DNA from: Moraxella sp.
GTDB lineage: Bacteria > Pseudomonadota > Gammaproteobacteria > Pseudomonadales > Moraxellaceae
Assembly (NCBI GenBank): GCA_030528385.1
Contig: JAUMYZ010000008.1
Location: forward strand, 35,780 to 99,779
DNA: 64,000 nucleotides
Reading direction: 5' to 3'
Shown: positions 1 through 10,154 of the stretch, in pieces
Numbering within the stretch: the first letter of the stretch is position 1
Layout: every line of letters begins with the position of its first letter
Made by a program: the position numbers and the translations under genes
The notes under the pieces: model-generated
Database searches by the model: none
Seen by the model: only the letters and a program-made list of their open reading frames with translations
What the model was told of the DNA's origin: nothing

Positions 1-519
1 CAAGCGACTGTCTGCCCCAACCAACAGGCGTGCCGTATAAACGTCGCCAGTGTCCAAGCGAACGCTGACTTGGTCGGCAGCTGTGTTGATGGACGTGATG
101 GTGCTTTGGGGCAAAAGGCGCACATTGGGCAACTCTTTGACTTCGTCATACAAGGCTTGACGAATGTTATGGTTAGAAATCAGGTTGCCCAAGCGGTCAA
201 TGGACGTCAATGCCAACAAATCTTTGGGTACTTTAAAATGTAAGGCATAACCAAAGTCGCCGTTGTACACTTTGGCGTCTTTGAGTTTATAAACGTCTTG
301 GTCATCAAAGCGTTGCCATGCCCCTAAATTTTGTAGGATTTCTTTGGAGCGGTGGGTCAGAGCAATCTCACGCCCATCATATTTGGGCTGAGCAATGTCA
401 TCAAGCGGGGCTTTTTCAAGGATGGTGATGGACAAATTTGTGCCCTTAAAATGGCGCGCAAATGCCAGACCTGCAGGTCCAGCACCGACAATGATGATGT
501 CGCTATGATGTGTGTTCAT
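1..519 (-). CDS. UbiH/UbiM-family FAD-dependent monooxygenase (3' end beyond window)
   Basis: N-terminal 173 residues of a flavoprotein hydroxylase of the ubiquinone-biosynthesis family. The ATG at 519 is followed within the first 20 residues by the dinucleotide-binding motif GAGPAG, and near residue 50 by DGREIALT, the place where UbiH-type enzymes carry their second conserved block. The variant GREIALT reminds me of UbiM (5-demethoxyubiquinol hydroxylase) more than UbiH or UbiF, but this is from memory and the C-terminal half is missing. These enzymes hydroxylate the ubiquinone ring at the inner membrane. The gene lies 15 nt downstream of the small gene at 535-948 and is probably cotranscribed with it. 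An AGGAAC Shine-Dalgarno precedes the start. Confidence 0.75.
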   Translation of the reverse strand, partial: MNTHHSDIIIVGAGPAGLAFARHFKGTNLSITILEKAPLDDIAQPKYDGREIALTHRSKEILQNLGAWQRFDDQDVYKLKDAKVYNGDFGYALHFKVPKDLLALTSIDRLGNLISNHNIRQALYDEVKELPNVRLLPQSTITSINTAADQVSVRLDTGDVYTARLLVGADSRL

Positions 520-534
520 AAAAGTTCCTTTGGT

Positions 535-948
535 TTAACGCAGTTCATCATCAATGGCGGTTTTGAGCCATGTTTTTAAATCGTCTGACAACTGACCAAG
601 ATGTTTGCTCAAGGCGTCGTCAATTTGTGCCGATAATTTGTCATAGATATGTTGCGCGATGATGTGTTTGTCATCGGGTTGGGCTGTTTGGGTGGTTGTG
701 TATGGCGCGTCGGTTTTTGCGGTTGTGGGCATAAACTTGATTGAGTTGGTGCTGTGTTTGTTGGGAAGCAACAGCACTTCAATGGTGGCATCAAAATCAG
801 GATAGGTAAAGCTATAAGATTTGGCACTGCTGTCGCTTTGCAGCAGACCGATGATGTCTTCAAGTTCCTGATACAGCGCTTGTTTGATGGCAGTGGGGGT
901 GCTGTGCCAGCGTTGATAAAAGTCAGAACGGTAAGCAGATGTTGGCAT
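535..948 (-). CDS. hypothetical protein, 137 aa
   Basis: A 137-residue soluble, mostly helical protein with no signal peptide or membrane segment. I do not recognise the family. The N-terminus (YRSDFYQRW) reads like a globular domain, residues around 70-90 are a Thr/Gln-rich linker, and the C-terminal 40 residues look like an amphipathic helix region. Support for it being real: an open frame over its full length, AGGACA upstream of the ATG, and tight spacing to the UbiH/UbiM-type gene downstream (15 nt), which suggests a two-gene transcription unit. Function unknown. Confidence 0.6.
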   Translation of the reverse strand: MPTSAYRSDFYQRWHSTPTAIKQALYQELEDIIGLLQSDSSAKSYSFTYPDFDATIEVLLLPNKHSTNSIKFMPTTAKTDAPYTTTQTAQPDDKHIIAQHIYDKLSAQIDDALSKHLGQLSDDLKTWLKTAIDDELR

Positions 949-1031
949 GGTTGTCCTTATCAGTGTCGGTGGTTGTGGCCGTGTTGGTATTGTAAAGCAA
1001 ATTTGGGGTCTTTAAAAGACTTGTGGGCAAT

Positions 1032-2063
1032 CTATTTGCCAAAGGCTTGGCGATAAGCGTCGGAATAGGTGATGGCAAATGGTGCACTGTCGTTGGTGAT
1101 AAAAATGGCTTGGATTTGCTGGCGGTTTGCCATGCTTAGTGCTTCTTGAAAAGGCACTGCCGACAACGCCGTTGCCCAGCCGTCTGCCAAAGCCACGCTG
1201 TGGTGAATGACGCTGACCGATGGTGCGCTGTTTTGGACAGGTTGGGCGCTGGTGGGGTTGATGGTGTGGCTGTACATATGGTCGCCATAACGCAGCATGT
1301 TACGGTAGTTGCCCGATGTGGCGATGTGCAGGGGCTGACCAGATGGCGCGCTGACGGTGGTGGCGATTTGGCGGGTGCTGACGGTGCTTCCCATGATGGG
1401 CGCGTCAATGGCGAGTGTCCAAGACTTGCCTTTGTGATTGAGACCTGATGTGGCAACTTCACCGCCGATTTCTACCATGTAGTTATTGATTTTGTAGTCA
1501 TTTTTGAGCACGCCAGCAATCACATCTACGCCATAGCCTTTGGCAATCGCCGAAAAATCCAAACCAACGCCATCAGCAGTTTTGGAAAGTTGATTGCCGT
1601 TGAGTGTGATTTTATCCAAACCAATTTTGTCTTTGGTGGCATTGATGTTGTCATCACTGGGTGGATTTTGTAAGCGTTCAGCGCTCATTTTGCTGCCAAA
1701 TCCCCAAAGCTCCACCAAAGGATAGACGGTGGGGTCAAAAGCATGACCTGATTTGTCATAAATCGTGCGACTGTCGTCCAACACCTTGATAAAATCGCTG
1801 TCTATTTGTATCGTTTGCCCTGCTGGTAGGGTGTTAAATTTGGAGATGGTGCTGTTTTTGTCGTAGGTGGACATGCTGGCGTTGATTTGGGCTAGGCGTT
1901 TTTCAATGCTGTTTTGAACGTCGCTGACGGCAAGGTTTTTGGGCACTTCAAAGGTGATGTGATAGCTGGTTCCCATCGTTTGCCCTTCTAGTTTTTGATA
2001 GGTGGGTGTTTTGGTACAAGCACTGATGGCAGTAATAGTAAAAATGGCAACAAAAATTCTCAT
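1032..2063 (-). CDS. apbE: FAD:protein FMN transferase (ApbE)
   Basis: ApbE attaches FMN covalently to threonine in flavoproteins. Here the obvious clients are NqrB and NqrC, encoded just upstream. The chosen start (ATG at 2063) gives 343 aa beginning with a lipoprotein signal (MRIFVAIFTI, then SAC), so the enzyme is probably an envelope lipoprotein on the periplasmic side. The conserved GQTMGTSYHI block lies about 10 residues after the lipid cysteine, and the flavin-binding GLDFSAIAKGYGVD motif follows mid-protein. The open frame runs further upstream to 2240, but that stretch contains the nqr terminator and no good start. It lies last in the nqrABCDEF-apbE cluster. Confidence 0.9.
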   Translation of the reverse strand: MRIFVAIFTITAISACTKTPTYQKLEGQTMGTSYHITFEVPKNLAVSDVQNSIEKRLAQINASMSTYDKNSTISKFNTLPAGQTIQIDSDFIKVLDDSRTIYDKSGHAFDPTVYPLVELWGFGSKMSAERLQNPPSDDNINATKDKIGLDKITLNGNQLSKTADGVGLDFSAIAKGYGVDVIAGVLKNDYKINNYMVEIGGEVATSGLNHKGKSWTLAIDAPIMGSTVSTRQIATTVSAPSGQPLHIATSGNYRNMLRYGDHMYSHTINPTSAQPVQNSAPSVSVIHHSVALADGWATALSAVPFQEALSMANRQQIQAIFITNDSAPFAITYSDAYRQAFGK

Positions 2064-2173
2064 AAGTTTGTTTGATTGGCTAAAAAAGGATAAATTGACC
2101 GACGATTGGTGATGGTTATTGTAGCACCAAATTTTGTTTGGGCACAAAAATCCAAGTTGTGATTGGCAAAAAT

Positions 2174-2202
2174 AAAAACCCCTGCGGTTGCAAGGGTTTT
2201 TT
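2174..2202 (-). terminator. Hairpin plus T-run after nqrF
   Basis: Inverted repeat with arms of about 12 nt (one internal mismatch), a GGTT loop and A/T tails on both sides. It sits just after the nqrF stop codon. It may only partly end transcription, since apbE follows in the same direction. Confidence 0.65.
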
Positions 2203-2205
2203 GGA

Positions 2206-3438
2206 CTAACCACCAAAGTCATCAAGTAAGATGTTTTCATCTTCTACGCCGAGTGATTTAAGCATATTGATGACCGCCGCGTTCATCACTGGTGGACCAC
2301 ACATATAAAACTCACAGTCTTCTGGGGCGGGGTGGTCTTTTAGGTAGTTTTCATACAGAACGTTGTGGATAAAGCCTGTATAGCCTTCCCAGTTGTCTTC
2401 TGGCTGTGGGTCAGACAGAGCAACGTGCCATTCAAAGTTAGGGAACTCGGCAGCCAGCCCGTCATAGTCTTCCACATAGAACATCTCACGCTTGGAGCGT
2501 GCACCATACCAAAAGCTGATTTTACGGTCAGATTTTAGGCGTTTTAATTGGTCAAAGATGTGCGAACGCATGGGTGCCATGCCTGCACCGCCACCGATAA
2601 ACACCATCTCAGCTTTGGTGTCTTTGGCAAAAAACTCACCATAAGGGCCTGACACGGTAATCTTGTCTCCTGGTTTTAGGCTAAACACATAGGACGACAT
2701 CTTACCAGGGGGGATGCCTTCAGGGCCACGTGGCGGTGGGCTGGCGATACGAATGTTGAACTTAATAATGCCCTTTTCTTCGGGGTAGTTTGCCATAGAA
2801 TAGGCACGAATGACAGGCTCATCTACGGTGGACGTATAACGCCATAGGTTAAAGTTATCCCAGTCTTCGTGATATTCTTTGGCAATGTCAAAGTCCTTAT
2901 AATGCACCGTATGTGGTGGGGCTTCTAGCTGTACATAGCCACCAGCACGAAACGGCACAACCTCGCCCTCGGGGATTTTTAGGGTCAGCTCCTTAATAAA
3001 GGTCGCCACGTTGTCATTGGAAATAACTTCACATTCCCACTTTTTGACATCAAAAAACTCAGGGTCAATCTCAATTTTCATGTCTTGTTTGACGGCAACT
3101 TGACATGCCAAACGCATGCCGTCGCGTATCTCGCCTTGGGTGAAATGCCCTTCTTCGGTGGGCAAAATAGAGCCACCACCGTCAAGCACCTTACAGCGAC
3201 ATTGACCACACGTGCCACCACCACCACAGGCAGATGACAAAAAGATGCCTTCGGCAGCTAAGGTTTGCAAAAGTTTGCCACCTGCGGGCGTTACGACATT
3301 GTTGTCGGGGTTTTCATTGATATTGATGGTTACGTTGCCAGAGCTGACCAATCGTGAGCGAGCGATAAGAATAATCACCACAAGGCTCATGATGATGGCG
3401 GTAAACATGGCAACACCACCGAATGCTGTACCAAACAT
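2206..3438 (-). CDS. nqrF: Na+-translocating NADH:quinone reductase subunit F
   Basis: Electron-input subunit of Na+-NQR: it oxidises NADH through FAD and passes electrons to a 2Fe-2S centre. In order it has an N-terminal membrane helix (about residues 8-27), a ferredoxin domain with Cys71, Cys77, Cys80 and Cys112, then an FAD/NADH reductase domain with the flavin-binding RAYS block at 211-214 and an NAD-binding GGGAGMAP segment further on. Length (410 aa) is normal. It is the last nqr gene, 9 nt after nqrE, with AGGAG-type Shine-Dalgarno. Confidence 0.97.
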   Translation of the reverse strand: MFGTAFGGVAMFTAIIMSLVVIILIARSRLVSSGNVTININENPDNNVVTPAGGKLLQTLAAEGIFLSSACGGGGTCGQCRCKVLDGGGSILPTEEGHFTQGEIRDGMRLACQVAVKQDMKIEIDPEFFDVKKWECEVISNDNVATFIKELTLKIPEGEVVPFRAGGYVQLEAPPHTVHYKDFDIAKEYHEDWDNFNLWRYTSTVDEPVIRAYSMANYPEEKGIIKFNIRIASPPPRGPEGIPPGKMSSYVFSLKPGDKITVSGPYGEFFAKDTKAEMVFIGGGAGMAPMRSHIFDQLKRLKSDRKISFWYGARSKREMFYVEDYDGLAAEFPNFEWHVALSDPQPEDNWEGYTGFIHNVLYENYLKDHPAPEDCEFYMCGPPVMNAAVINMLKSLGVEDENILLDDFGG

Positions 3439-3447
3439 GGTTTCTCC

Positions 3448-4056
3448 TTATAGACTCATACCGCCAAATGACATAAAGCCAAGCGACATTAGACCAACGG
3501 TAACAAAGGTAATGCCCAGACCACGCAGCGGTGCTGGTACGTCTGAATATTTGAGCTTTTCACGCACGCCCGCCAAAGTGGCAATCGCCAACGCCCAACC
3601 AAAGCCAGAACCCACACCATAAACAATGGATTCGCCAAAGTTATAATCACGCTCCACCATAAACAGCACGCCACCCATGATGGCACAGTTTACAGTAATC
3701 AGTGGCAAAAACACCCCCAAAGCGTTATATAGGGCAGGCACAAACTTGTCCAAAATCATCTCTAAGATTTGTACGGTGGCAGCAATTAGGGCGATGTAGC
3801 TTAGTAGCCCCAAAAAGGACAAGTCAGTATTGGGAAAGCCCGCCCACGCCAGTGCCCCATCTTTGAGCAAGAATTGATAAAGCAGGTTGTTTAGTGGCAC
3901 ACAGATTGCCATCACCACGATGACCGCCACGCCCAAACCGATGGCGGTGGAGACTTTTTTGGAGACGGCGATAAACGTACACATGCCCAAGAAAAAGGCA
4001 AGTGCCATGTTTTCAATAAATACAGACGTGATAAATAAACTGATATAGTGTCCCAT
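3448..4056 (-). CDS. nqrE: Na+-NQR subunit E
   Basis: Integral membrane subunit (202 aa) homologous to NqrD and to RnfA. Together with NqrD it forms the pseudo-symmetrical membrane core that carries the intramembrane iron centre. About six hydrophobic helices are visible, with the family signature [14 protein letters not shown] near the N-terminus and NCAIMGG in the middle; the cysteines in these two motifs are the iron ligands known for the family. The start codon overlaps the nqrD stop by one base (position 4056), consistent with translational coupling. Confidence 0.97.
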   Translation of the reverse strand: MGHYISLFITSVFIENMALAFFLGMCTFIAVSKKVSTAIGLGVAVIVVMAICVPLNNLLYQFLLKDGALAWAGFPNTDLSFLGLLSYIALIAATVQILEMILDKFVPALYNALGVFLPLITVNCAIMGGVLFMVERDYNFGESIVYGVGSGFGWALAIATLAGVREKLKYSDVPAPLRGLGITFVTVGLMSLGFMSFGGMSL

Positions 4057-4718
4057 TAGTGTCCTCCCATGCCCTTAGATTGTGGTTTTAGGGTGTATTC
4101 GGCAGGTTCAACTTGCTCAGGCTTCCAAAGACGCACAATGGCGATAAACAAAGCAATCACAAAGAACGCCGATGGTGGCAATAGCAACAAACCGTTGGGG
4201 ATATACCAACCACCATCGGTGGCTTTTTCTAGTAGCTGAATGCCAAACCAGCTGCCATTACCCAAAATCTCACGAATGCTCGCCACAAAAATCAGCACCG
4301 CCGAATAGCCCAAGCCGTTACCAATACCGTCCAAAAAGCTAGGAATGGGTGGGTTGCTCATGGCGTAGGCTTCGGCACGCCCCATGACGATACAGTTGGT
4401 GATAATCAGCCCCACAAAGACCGACAAGGACTTGGCGACATCATAAGCGACCGCTTTTAGGATTTGGTCAACGACAATCACCAGCGATGCAATCACCACC
4501 ATCTGTACGATGATACGAATGGACGATGGGATTTTATTTCTGATAATAGAGATAAAAAAGCTAGAAAATGCCGTTACCAAAGTTAGGGCAATACACATCA
4601 CCAAAGCGTTTTTGACGCTGGTGGTTACCGCCAGTGCCGAACAAATGCCTAAGATTTGTAAGGCGATGGGGTTGTTATTAAAAATCGGCGTGGTTAAAAT
4701 CTTTTTGGTGTCCGCCAT
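4056..4718 (-). CDS. nqrD: Na+-NQR subunit D
   Basis: Membrane subunit of 220 aa, paralogous to NqrE. It shows six hydrophobic segments and the typical [18 protein letters not shown] and [13 protein letters not shown] signatures, each with the conserved cysteine that helps bind the intramembrane iron centre. It sits between nqrC (2-nt gap) and nqrE (1-nt overlap), the canonical nqrABCDEF order. Confidence 0.97.
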   Translation of the reverse strand: MADTKKILTTPIFNNNPIALQILGICSALAVTTSVKNALVMCIALTLVTAFSSFFISIIRNKIPSSIRIIVQMVVIASLVIVVDQILKAVAYDVAKSLSVFVGLIITNCIVMGRAEAYAMSNPPIPSFLDGIGNGLGYSAVLIFVASIREILGNGSWFGIQLLEKATDGGWYIPNGLLLLPPSAFFVIALFIAIVRLWKPEQVEPAEYTLKPQSKGMGGH

Positions 4719-4720
4719 GA

Positions 4721-5527
4721 TTATGCTCCTTTACCGTCCGCTGTGCCAGCTTTTAGGTTGTCCAAAAACAGCTTGTAGCCGTCTGCTCCCAACCAAAACT
4801 GCACCATGTTATTGACGCCACGACCCGTCAAGGTAGCTCCGCTGATACCGTCCACCTGTTCAGGCTTGGCAGTACCTGCTTTGGCAACACCCATGATGAC
4901 TTCACCGCTGTCGTTGTGAGATTTTTTGCCCACCCACAAGGCACGCCAAGGCTCATCAGCAATCCGAGAACCCAAGCCGGGGGTTTCTTTGTGTTCGTAG
5001 AAATTGACGCCTTTGATGGTGTTAAAGTCTTTGTCCAGCGTCAACAGTCCATAGATTTGACCCCACAGACCCGCCCCATGAAAAGGCAGAACAATCATGT
5101 CAATTTGACCGTTGGCGTCTTTGAGCAGATAGGCTTTACTGAACTTGGGCTTGCCACCAATGCCTGCCACGTCATCACTAAGTGGCGTGCTAAGTGCGGG
5201 CGTGCGAGCGGCTTTGGCAACGCTGTATCCGTCAATGTCGCTAATGCCCGCTTGGCTAAGCTCTGCGTCTGTGGCAAAAGTGCCAGTGTCCAAATTGACC
5301 ATTTTGACTTCAAAATCGGCAAACCGCTCTGCCACCACGCTGTTGCTGTCTTTGGCGGGGTCAAATTTGCCTGTGGCAATTAAGACGTTTTTGTTAAAGT
5401 CTAGCGTGCTGTTTTCGGTTTGTTTGGGTTTTAAACCCACCGCCACCGCTGATACGGCAATGGAGCAAACCAAGCACAGTACCAGTGCAGTTACGATGGT
5501 CGTAACGTTACTATTTTTGGCTGACAT
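4721..5527 (-). CDS. nqrC: Na+-NQR subunit C (covalent FMN)
   Basis: Single-span periplasmic flavoprotein subunit of 268 aa. An N-terminal membrane helix (about residues 9-31) anchors an FMN-binding domain. The flavinylation motif SGATLTGRG places the acceptor threonine at residue 232, the target of ApbE. The upstream ETPGLGSR block (181-188) is also typical. The 5' end overlaps nqrB by 17 nt. Confidence 0.97.
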   Translation of the reverse strand: MSAKNSNVTTIVTALVLCLVCSIAVSAVAVGLKPKQTENSTLDFNKNVLIATGKFDPAKDSNSVVAERFADFEVKMVNLDTGTFATDAELSQAGISDIDGYSVAKAARTPALSTPLSDDVAGIGGKPKFSKAYLLKDANGQIDMIVLPFHGAGLWGQIYGLLTLDKDFNTIKGVNFYEHKETPGLGSRIADEPWRALWVGKKSHNDSGEVIMGVAKAGTAKPEQVDGISGATLTGRGVNNMVQFWLGADGYKLFLDNLKAGTADGKGA

Positions 5528-6758
5528 GAGCTAATCTCCGTGCTGTTTGGCGTTTGATGTTGGCTTGTTTGACAAAATAGTCAAACAGCGGAGCAAACAA
5601 GTTGGCGAACAAGATGGCAAGCATGATGCCTTCTGGGAAAGCTGGGTTGATGACACGAATGGTAACGGTCATAAAGCCGATGAGCAAGCCATAGCACCAG
5701 CGACCGGTGTTGGTATGAGCCGCTGACACAGGGTCAGTTGCCATAAATACCGCCCCAAACATAAAGCCACCGATGACCAAATGCCAATGTGGCGCTAGGC
5801 TCATCATGGGGTTGTCGCCACCAATCAGATTAAAGACAAAGGCAGTGAGCAAAAGCCCAATCACCGCACCGAGTATCACACGCCAGCTGGCGATTTTGGT
5901 ATAAACCAGCACCGCCCCGCCAATAAGGATAGCAAGGGTAGAAACTTCGCCGATAGAGCCTTGCATATTGCCCAAAAAGGCTTGACCCCAGCTGATGGTT
6001 TGCCCATAAGCGTCCACAAAAGCACCAGCAGGTGTGCCAGCAGCGGCTTGTCCTAAGGGGGTTGCACCGCTATAACCATCTACGCTGGCAAGTCCTTTAA
6101 CCGCTGTCCACACAGCGTCCCCCGACATATAGGCAGGGTAGGCAAAGTATAAGAAGGCACGACCTGCCAAGGCGGGGTTAAGAAAGTTTTTGCCTGTACC
6201 ACCAAAGACTTCTTTGGCAACCACCACACCAAAGCTAATGCCCAAAGCCACTTGCCACAGCGGAATGTCAGGCGGTAGCGATAGGGCAAATAGTACGGAC
6301 GTTACAAAGAAGCCTTCATTGACTTCGTGTCCACGCACCACCGCAAAGATGACTTCCCACAAAATACCTACGCCAAAAGTTACGGCATAAATGGGCAAAA
6401 ACTGCATTGCCCCATAAACAAAGCACGCCCAAATGCTGTTAGGGTCATAATTTGTCATATCTGTGATGACGGTACGCCAACCTGTTGGGGTGATGCCAAA
6501 ATGCTGTATGGCGGTCAGTGCTTGAAAGCCGACATTGTACATACCCCAAAACATCACAGGGAAGGTGCATAGCCACACCGTAATCATGATGCGTTTTAGG
6601 TCAATGCCATCGCGGACGTGGCTTGCCGAGTAGGTTTGTGATGATGGCTGACGAAAAAAGGTGTCAAACATCTCAAACACGGCGTAGTATTTTTCGTATT
6701 TGCCACCTTTGGTAAAGGACGGCTCCATACGGTCAAAGATATTGTGAATAAATTTCAT
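5511..6758 (-). CDS. nqrB: Na+-NQR subunit B (covalent FMN, quinone site)
   Basis: Large membrane subunit (415 aa, ten or so hydrophobic helices) that carries riboflavin and covalent FMN and forms the main Na+ path. The flavinylation motif GYSGATPLG puts the FMN-threonine at residue 233, close to the position known in Vibrio. The N-terminal soluble segment includes the family-typical [15 protein letters not shown] block. It is 3 nt downstream of nqrA and overlaps nqrC, so the cluster is one operon. Confidence 0.97.
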   Translation of the reverse strand: MKFIHNIFDRMEPSFTKGGKYEKYYAVFEMFDTFFRQPSSQTYSASHVRDGIDLKRIMITVWLCTFPVMFWGMYNVGFQALTAIQHFGITPTGWRTVITDMTNYDPNSIWACFVYGAMQFLPIYAVTFGVGILWEVIFAVVRGHEVNEGFFVTSVLFALSLPPDIPLWQVALGISFGVVVAKEVFGGTGKNFLNPALAGRAFLYFAYPAYMSGDAVWTAVKGLASVDGYSGATPLGQAAAGTPAGAFVDAYGQTISWGQAFLGNMQGSIGEVSTLAILIGGAVLVYTKIASWRVILGAVIGLLLTAFVFNLIGGDNPMMSLAPHWHLVIGGFMFGAVFMATDPVSAAHTNTGRWCYGLLIGFMTVTIRVINPAFPEGIMLAILFANLFAPLFDYFVKQANIKRQTARRLAHVSQK

Positions 6759-6761
6759 CGT

Positions 6762-8108
6762 TTAGCCTTCCTGCTCAATACGGGTCAAGTTATCACGCAA
6801 AATATCGCCAAATTCGTATTTACCAGGCGATACAAAGGTGCAAAGTGCCAAATCTTCTTCGTCAAGCTCCAACGCCCCAAGCTCCACCGCTTCTATGATG
6901 TCGCCAACAATCAGCGAACGCAGTAGTTGGGTGGGTAGGTAGTCTTGGGGCATGACTTTTTCAAAAGTGCCAATGGGTACCATCGCACGCGGTGAGCCGT
7001 TGGTTGATGTGGTAAAGGCAAATTTTTTGCCTGTGAAAAACTGGGAAATATAAATCGGCAGAGCGGAAAAGCGGTTCGCCCCCAGTGTCAAAAAGTGCAG
7101 GGCGGGGCGTTCACGACCTTCGGCAAGCACCGATACTTGGTTGTGAAAGCGTCCCAAATATGCCACCGTATCACTGGCTTTACGCCCTGACAGCACCGAA
7201 CCTGAGATGATGCGGCTGTCTGCGTTGTTTAACTCGCCAGCGGTCAGCTCGTTTAAATCCGCCCCGCGCGTGGTCTTAATCAGACGCGGTTTGCTAACAG
7301 TGGTGCCTGCCAGACTGATGGTGCGTTCAGTATAAATTTTGCCTGTGGTAAAGAGTTTGCCAATGGCAATCACGTCTTGATAGCCAATCGTCCACACCAT
7401 CACCCCACGTGCTAAAGGGTGCAAAAAGTGAACGTGCGTACCTGCATTACCAGCGGGGTGCTTGCCTGTAAAGCCGTGGTATTCGGTTTGGTTGCCTGTG
7501 GCAAGGCTCGTTGCCTTGGTGGGGGCGACCGCTCCATGACAGACAAAGGTTTTGGGCGACAACACTGATAAAATTGCCAAGCCGTCATTAAAGGCGTCAA
7601 TGTTGGCATTGATGATGTCGGCAGGGTCGGCGGCCAGTGGGTTGGTGTCGGTGGCGGTAACAAAAATGGCAGATGGCACGCTGTCAAGTTCAGGGGTGCG
7701 ACTAAATGGACGGGTGCGAAACGCCACCCATTCGCCTGCGTCATTTAACTGAGTTACCACGTCATCGCGACTTAGCTTAGTTAAGGCGTCCGATGAATGT
7801 GCTTTAAAAGTAATCTCATCACCTGCTTGGGCGGCAATCACCAAACTTTCAAAGACACGGCGTTCGCCACGATTGATGGCAACCACTTTGCCACTGACAG
7901 GTGCGGTATATTTGACGCCCGCTCGTTTTTTGTCTTCAAACAATACCTGCCCTTTGGCAACCACGTCGCCTTCCTTGACATTCATGGTCGGACGCATACC
8001 GATATAATCATAACCGATAAGGGCGACATGAGCGGGGGCGTGCTCGCTAATCTCTTTGGCAGGTTCGCCTTCAATGGGCAAGTCCAAGCCTTTTTTGATG
8101 GTAATCAT
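6762..8108 (-). CDS. nqrA: Na+-NQR subunit A
   Basis: Cytoplasmic subunit of Na+-NQR, 448 aa, the first gene of the operon. The N-terminus has the family pattern MITIKKGLDLPIEGEP, followed by a barrel-sandwich domain similar to RnfC (GDVVAKGQVLFEDKK). It contributes to the quinone region of the complex. The upstream 80 nt contain a good sigma-70-type promoter, and the following nqrB gene starts 3 nt after the stop. Confidence 0.97.
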   Translation of the reverse strand: MITIKKGLDLPIEGEPAKEISEHAPAHVALIGYDYIGMRPTMNVKEGDVVAKGQVLFEDKKRAGVKYTAPVSGKVVAINRGERRVFESLVIAAQAGDEITFKAHSSDALTKLSRDDVVTQLNDAGEWVAFRTRPFSRTPELDSVPSAIFVTATDTNPLAADPADIINANIDAFNDGLAILSVLSPKTFVCHGAVAPTKATSLATGNQTEYHGFTGKHPAGNAGTHVHFLHPLARGVMVWTIGYQDVIAIGKLFTTGKIYTERTISLAGTTVSKPRLIKTTRGADLNELTAGELNNADSRIISGSVLSGRKASDTVAYLGRFHNQVSVLAEGRERPALHFLTLGANRFSALPIYISQFFTGKKFAFTTSTNGSPRAMVPIGTFEKVMPQDYLPTQLLRSLIVGDIIEAVELGALELDEEDLALCTFVSPGKYEFGDILRDNLTRIEQEG

Positions 8109-8165
8109 AAGCGGATACTTAAATTAAGACCAAAATACACCAGCACAGACAAGCCCTTGGGGTAT

Positions 8166-8193
8166 GTTGTAATTTGGGTATACATCATGTCAA
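8166..8193 (-). promoter_or_regulatory. Predicted sigma-70 promoter of nqrABCDEF
   Basis: On the minus strand a perfect TTGACA (8193-8188) is followed after 16 nt by TACAAC (8171-8166), about 50 nt upstream of the nqrA start. The -10 box matches the consensus at four of six bases. Confidence 0.55.
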
Positions 8194-8587
8194 GTGGCTA
8201 CCTAAGTGGCTGGCTACCAAGTTTTCCAAAATCAACCAACGACCATGAGCCGATTGTCAATCTTAGAAAGGCATAACAAAGCATTATCAATAACAAAAAA
8301 CAAATTCCAATTTGTTTTTATGTTACTCAAAGTTTTCTATAAGCAGTGTTATGCGTACAATAAACCTTTCCATTATACGCCAAAGCACCAAAAAATAACA
8401 GCACTTTTACAGTTGTAAGTGCCCGATGACCCACTTTAGGTGATTGGTTTTTATTGGGTTTTAAAACCCCTTGTTTTATCATGGGTTATCGGTTGCGCTC
8501 ACCAAGTTTGTTGCAAAAATTTTTAAAATTTTTTGGATTATCTGTTACAATTTTGTTTTTGTGATTTGACCGATGATAAGGAAAACT
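8194..8587. other. Intergenic region between divergent nqrA and hisA
   Basis: About 480 nt separate nqrA and hisA. Apart from the nqrA promoter I see AT-rich sequence, a short A/T palindrome near 8515-8535 and a TACAAT (8546-8551) that could be the hisA -10 box, though no good -35 stands at the right distance. A short open frame here (8206-8418) has a biased, non-protein-like composition and was not called. Confidence 0.5.
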
Positions 8588-9325
8588 ATGTCCATGTTGA
8601 TTATTCCTGCCATTGATTTAAAAGATGGCAAATGTGTTCGCCTAAAACAAGGGCGTATGGAAGATGACACGGTGTTTGGTGATGACCCTGTTTTGATGGC
8701 AAGTCGGTGGGTGGCACAAGGCGCAAGACGGCTGCATTTGGTGGATTTAAATGGGGCGTTTGATGGCGTGCCTGTGCACAAAACGGTGGTGGAACAAATC
8801 GCCAAAGCTCACCCCAATTTACCCATACAGCTGGGCGGTGGCGTGCGCAGTTTGTCCACGATTGAGCATTATTTGTCAGCAGGGCTAAGTTATATCATCA
8901 TCGGCACTAAGGCGCTAGAAGAGCCAGCGTTTGTGGATGAGGCGTGCCGTGAGTTTGGCGGGCATATCATCGTGGGCATTGATGCCAAAGACGGTTTTGT
9001 GGCGACACATGGCTGGGCAAATGTTACCGATACCCTTGCCACCGACCTTGCCAAACGTTTTGCTGATGCTGGCGTGTCGTCCATCGTTTATACCGACATT
9101 GCCAAAGATGGTATGATGGCTGGGGTGAATATTGAACAAACGGTTGCGCTTGCTTGTGCCTGCGGTTTGCCTGTCATCGCATCAGGGGGTGTTACTGACA
9201 TGAGCGATATTAAAGCATTAAAACCTTATGGCAAGTATCTGCTTGGCGCGATTACAGGGCGTGCCATCTATGAAGGTACGTTAGATTTGTCAAGCGCTCA
9301 AGCGTTTTTGGACAGCACCGAATAA
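8588..9325 (+). CDS. hisA: HisA, phosphoribosylformimino-AICAR-phosphate isomerase
   Basis: Histidine biosynthesis isomerase (ProFAR to PRFAR), a TIM barrel of 245 aa. It opens with [17 protein letters not shown], where Asp10 (MSML numbering) is the family's catalytic acid, and has the second half-barrel motif [14 protein letters not shown] with the second catalytic aspartate. The ATG at 8588 was chosen because AAGGA lies 5 nt upstream; an in-frame ATG at 8573 lacks a ribosome site. No other his gene is adjacent. Confidence 0.95.
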   Translation: MSMLIIPAIDLKDGKCVRLKQGRMEDDTVFGDDPVLMASRWVAQGARRLHLVDLNGAFDGVPVHKTVVEQIAKAHPNLPIQLGGGVRSLSTIEHYLSAGLSYIIIGTKALEEPAFVDEACREFGGHIIVGIDAKDGFVATHGWANVTDTLATDLAKRFADAGVSSIVYTDIAKDGMMAGVNIEQTVALACACGLPVIASGGVTDMSDIKALKPYGKYLLGAITGRAIYEGTLDLSSAQAFLDSTE

Positions 9326-9328
9326 AAT

Positions 9329-9366
9329 AAAAGCACCACCTTGGTTTGTTCAAGTGTGGTGCTTTT
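9329..9366. terminator. Bidirectional terminator between hisA and the DUF2147 gene
   Basis: Perfect 11-bp inverted repeat (AAAAGCACCAC and its complement) with A/T runs at both ends, placed between two converging genes. Confidence 0.85.
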
Positions 9367-9376
9367 GGCGACTAAA

Positions 9377-9739
9377 TTACTGTTTTACGCCAGTTTGTGT
9401 GCCTGTGATGCTTTTGATGGCGATGTTGTTGCCGTTGATGGTGATGTTGACTGTGCCCTTGACGCCCAGTGTGGGATGTTTGCCTTTGCCTTTGTATTTG
9501 CCATCGCCAAGCGATTTGATATTAAATAAAATTTGCTGACCTTCTGTCTTTTTGGCTTTTTCGGTCAAACCCTTGGTCATTTTGCCAAAAAACTCACCAT
9601 TGGACTCGCTGATGGTGATGATGGCTTTGGCTTCGCCTTTTTCGCTCATTTTCCAGTTGCCAACAATGGGGTCGGTGGCAAAGGCGCTCATGGATAAGCC
9701 AATACCAGCACCGATGGCAATCATCTTGGTCAGTTTCAT
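9377..9739 (-). CDS. DUF2147-type secreted small protein
   Basis: A 120-aa exported protein. Residues 1-22 are a Sec signal peptide ending in SAFA, followed by DPIVGNWKM, the beginning typical of DUF2147 proteins (a small beta-rich family of unknown function). The ATG at 9739 is preceded by AAGGAAT, and a longer frame from 9763 would bury the signal peptide. The protein is basic and shorter than many family members. Monocistronic, ending at a strong bidirectional terminator. Function unknown. Confidence 0.75.
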   Translation of the reverse strand: MKLTKMIAIGAGIGLSMSAFATDPIVGNWKMSEKGEAKAIITISESNGEFFGKMTKGLTEKAKKTEGQQILFNIKSLGDGKYKGKGKHPTLGVKGTVNITINGNNIAIKSITGTQTGVKQ

Positions 9740-9893
9740 AAAAATTCCTTGTTTGTTGAACACAATCTAAAAACAAACTTGCCACCAGACAAGTCTGACA
9801 GCATTATAACCAAGCCATTTGGCAAATGCAAATCACTCTGTTGTGCGAAATTGGCAGTTTTGTAGGACTTTTTGTGTGCTTTGTTTCAGACAA

Positions 9894-10145
9894 TCAGTCA
9901 AAAGGGTTTTTTACGTTTTTGCTGGGCGTTTGTGGGTCTTTGGGCTTGGACAATTCGTGTTCGTCCAGCTCATCAAAGCGCGTCAGTAACGCTTTGGCAA
10001 AGTCATAGAGCATGGCGGCTTGTTTTTTGCCATCAAGAGATTTGTCAATTTGCACATCGCCGACAATGACGACGCAATCGTGCTGATTTTCAATGGTCAA
10101 ACTGCCCAGTTGCAGCACTTCGTGGTCGTTGTTAAAAATATCCAT
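9894..10145 (-). CDS. hypothetical protein, 83 aa
   Basis: Small cytoplasmic protein, acidic in its middle (FDELDEHELS) with a Pro/Lys-rich tail. I do not recognise it. It starts 9 nt after the stop of the upstream nuclease gene with AAGGCG as ribosome site, so it is probably in an operon with it. A role as partner or inhibitor of the nuclease is conceivable from position only. Confidence 0.5.
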   Translation of the reverse strand: MDIFNNDHEVLQLGSLTIENQHDCVVIVGDVQIDKSLDGKKQAAMLYDFAKALLTRFDELDEHELSKPKDPQTPSKNVKNPFD

Positions 10146-10154
10146 ACAGCGCCT

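Noticed and set aside
2064..2240. 59-residue N-terminal extension of ApbE
   Set aside because: It runs through the nqrF terminator and would hide a clear lipoprotein signal peptide.
8206..8418. 70-codon frame upstream of hisA
   Set aside because: Lies over the nqrA promoter region and encodes a biased, unfamiliar sequence.
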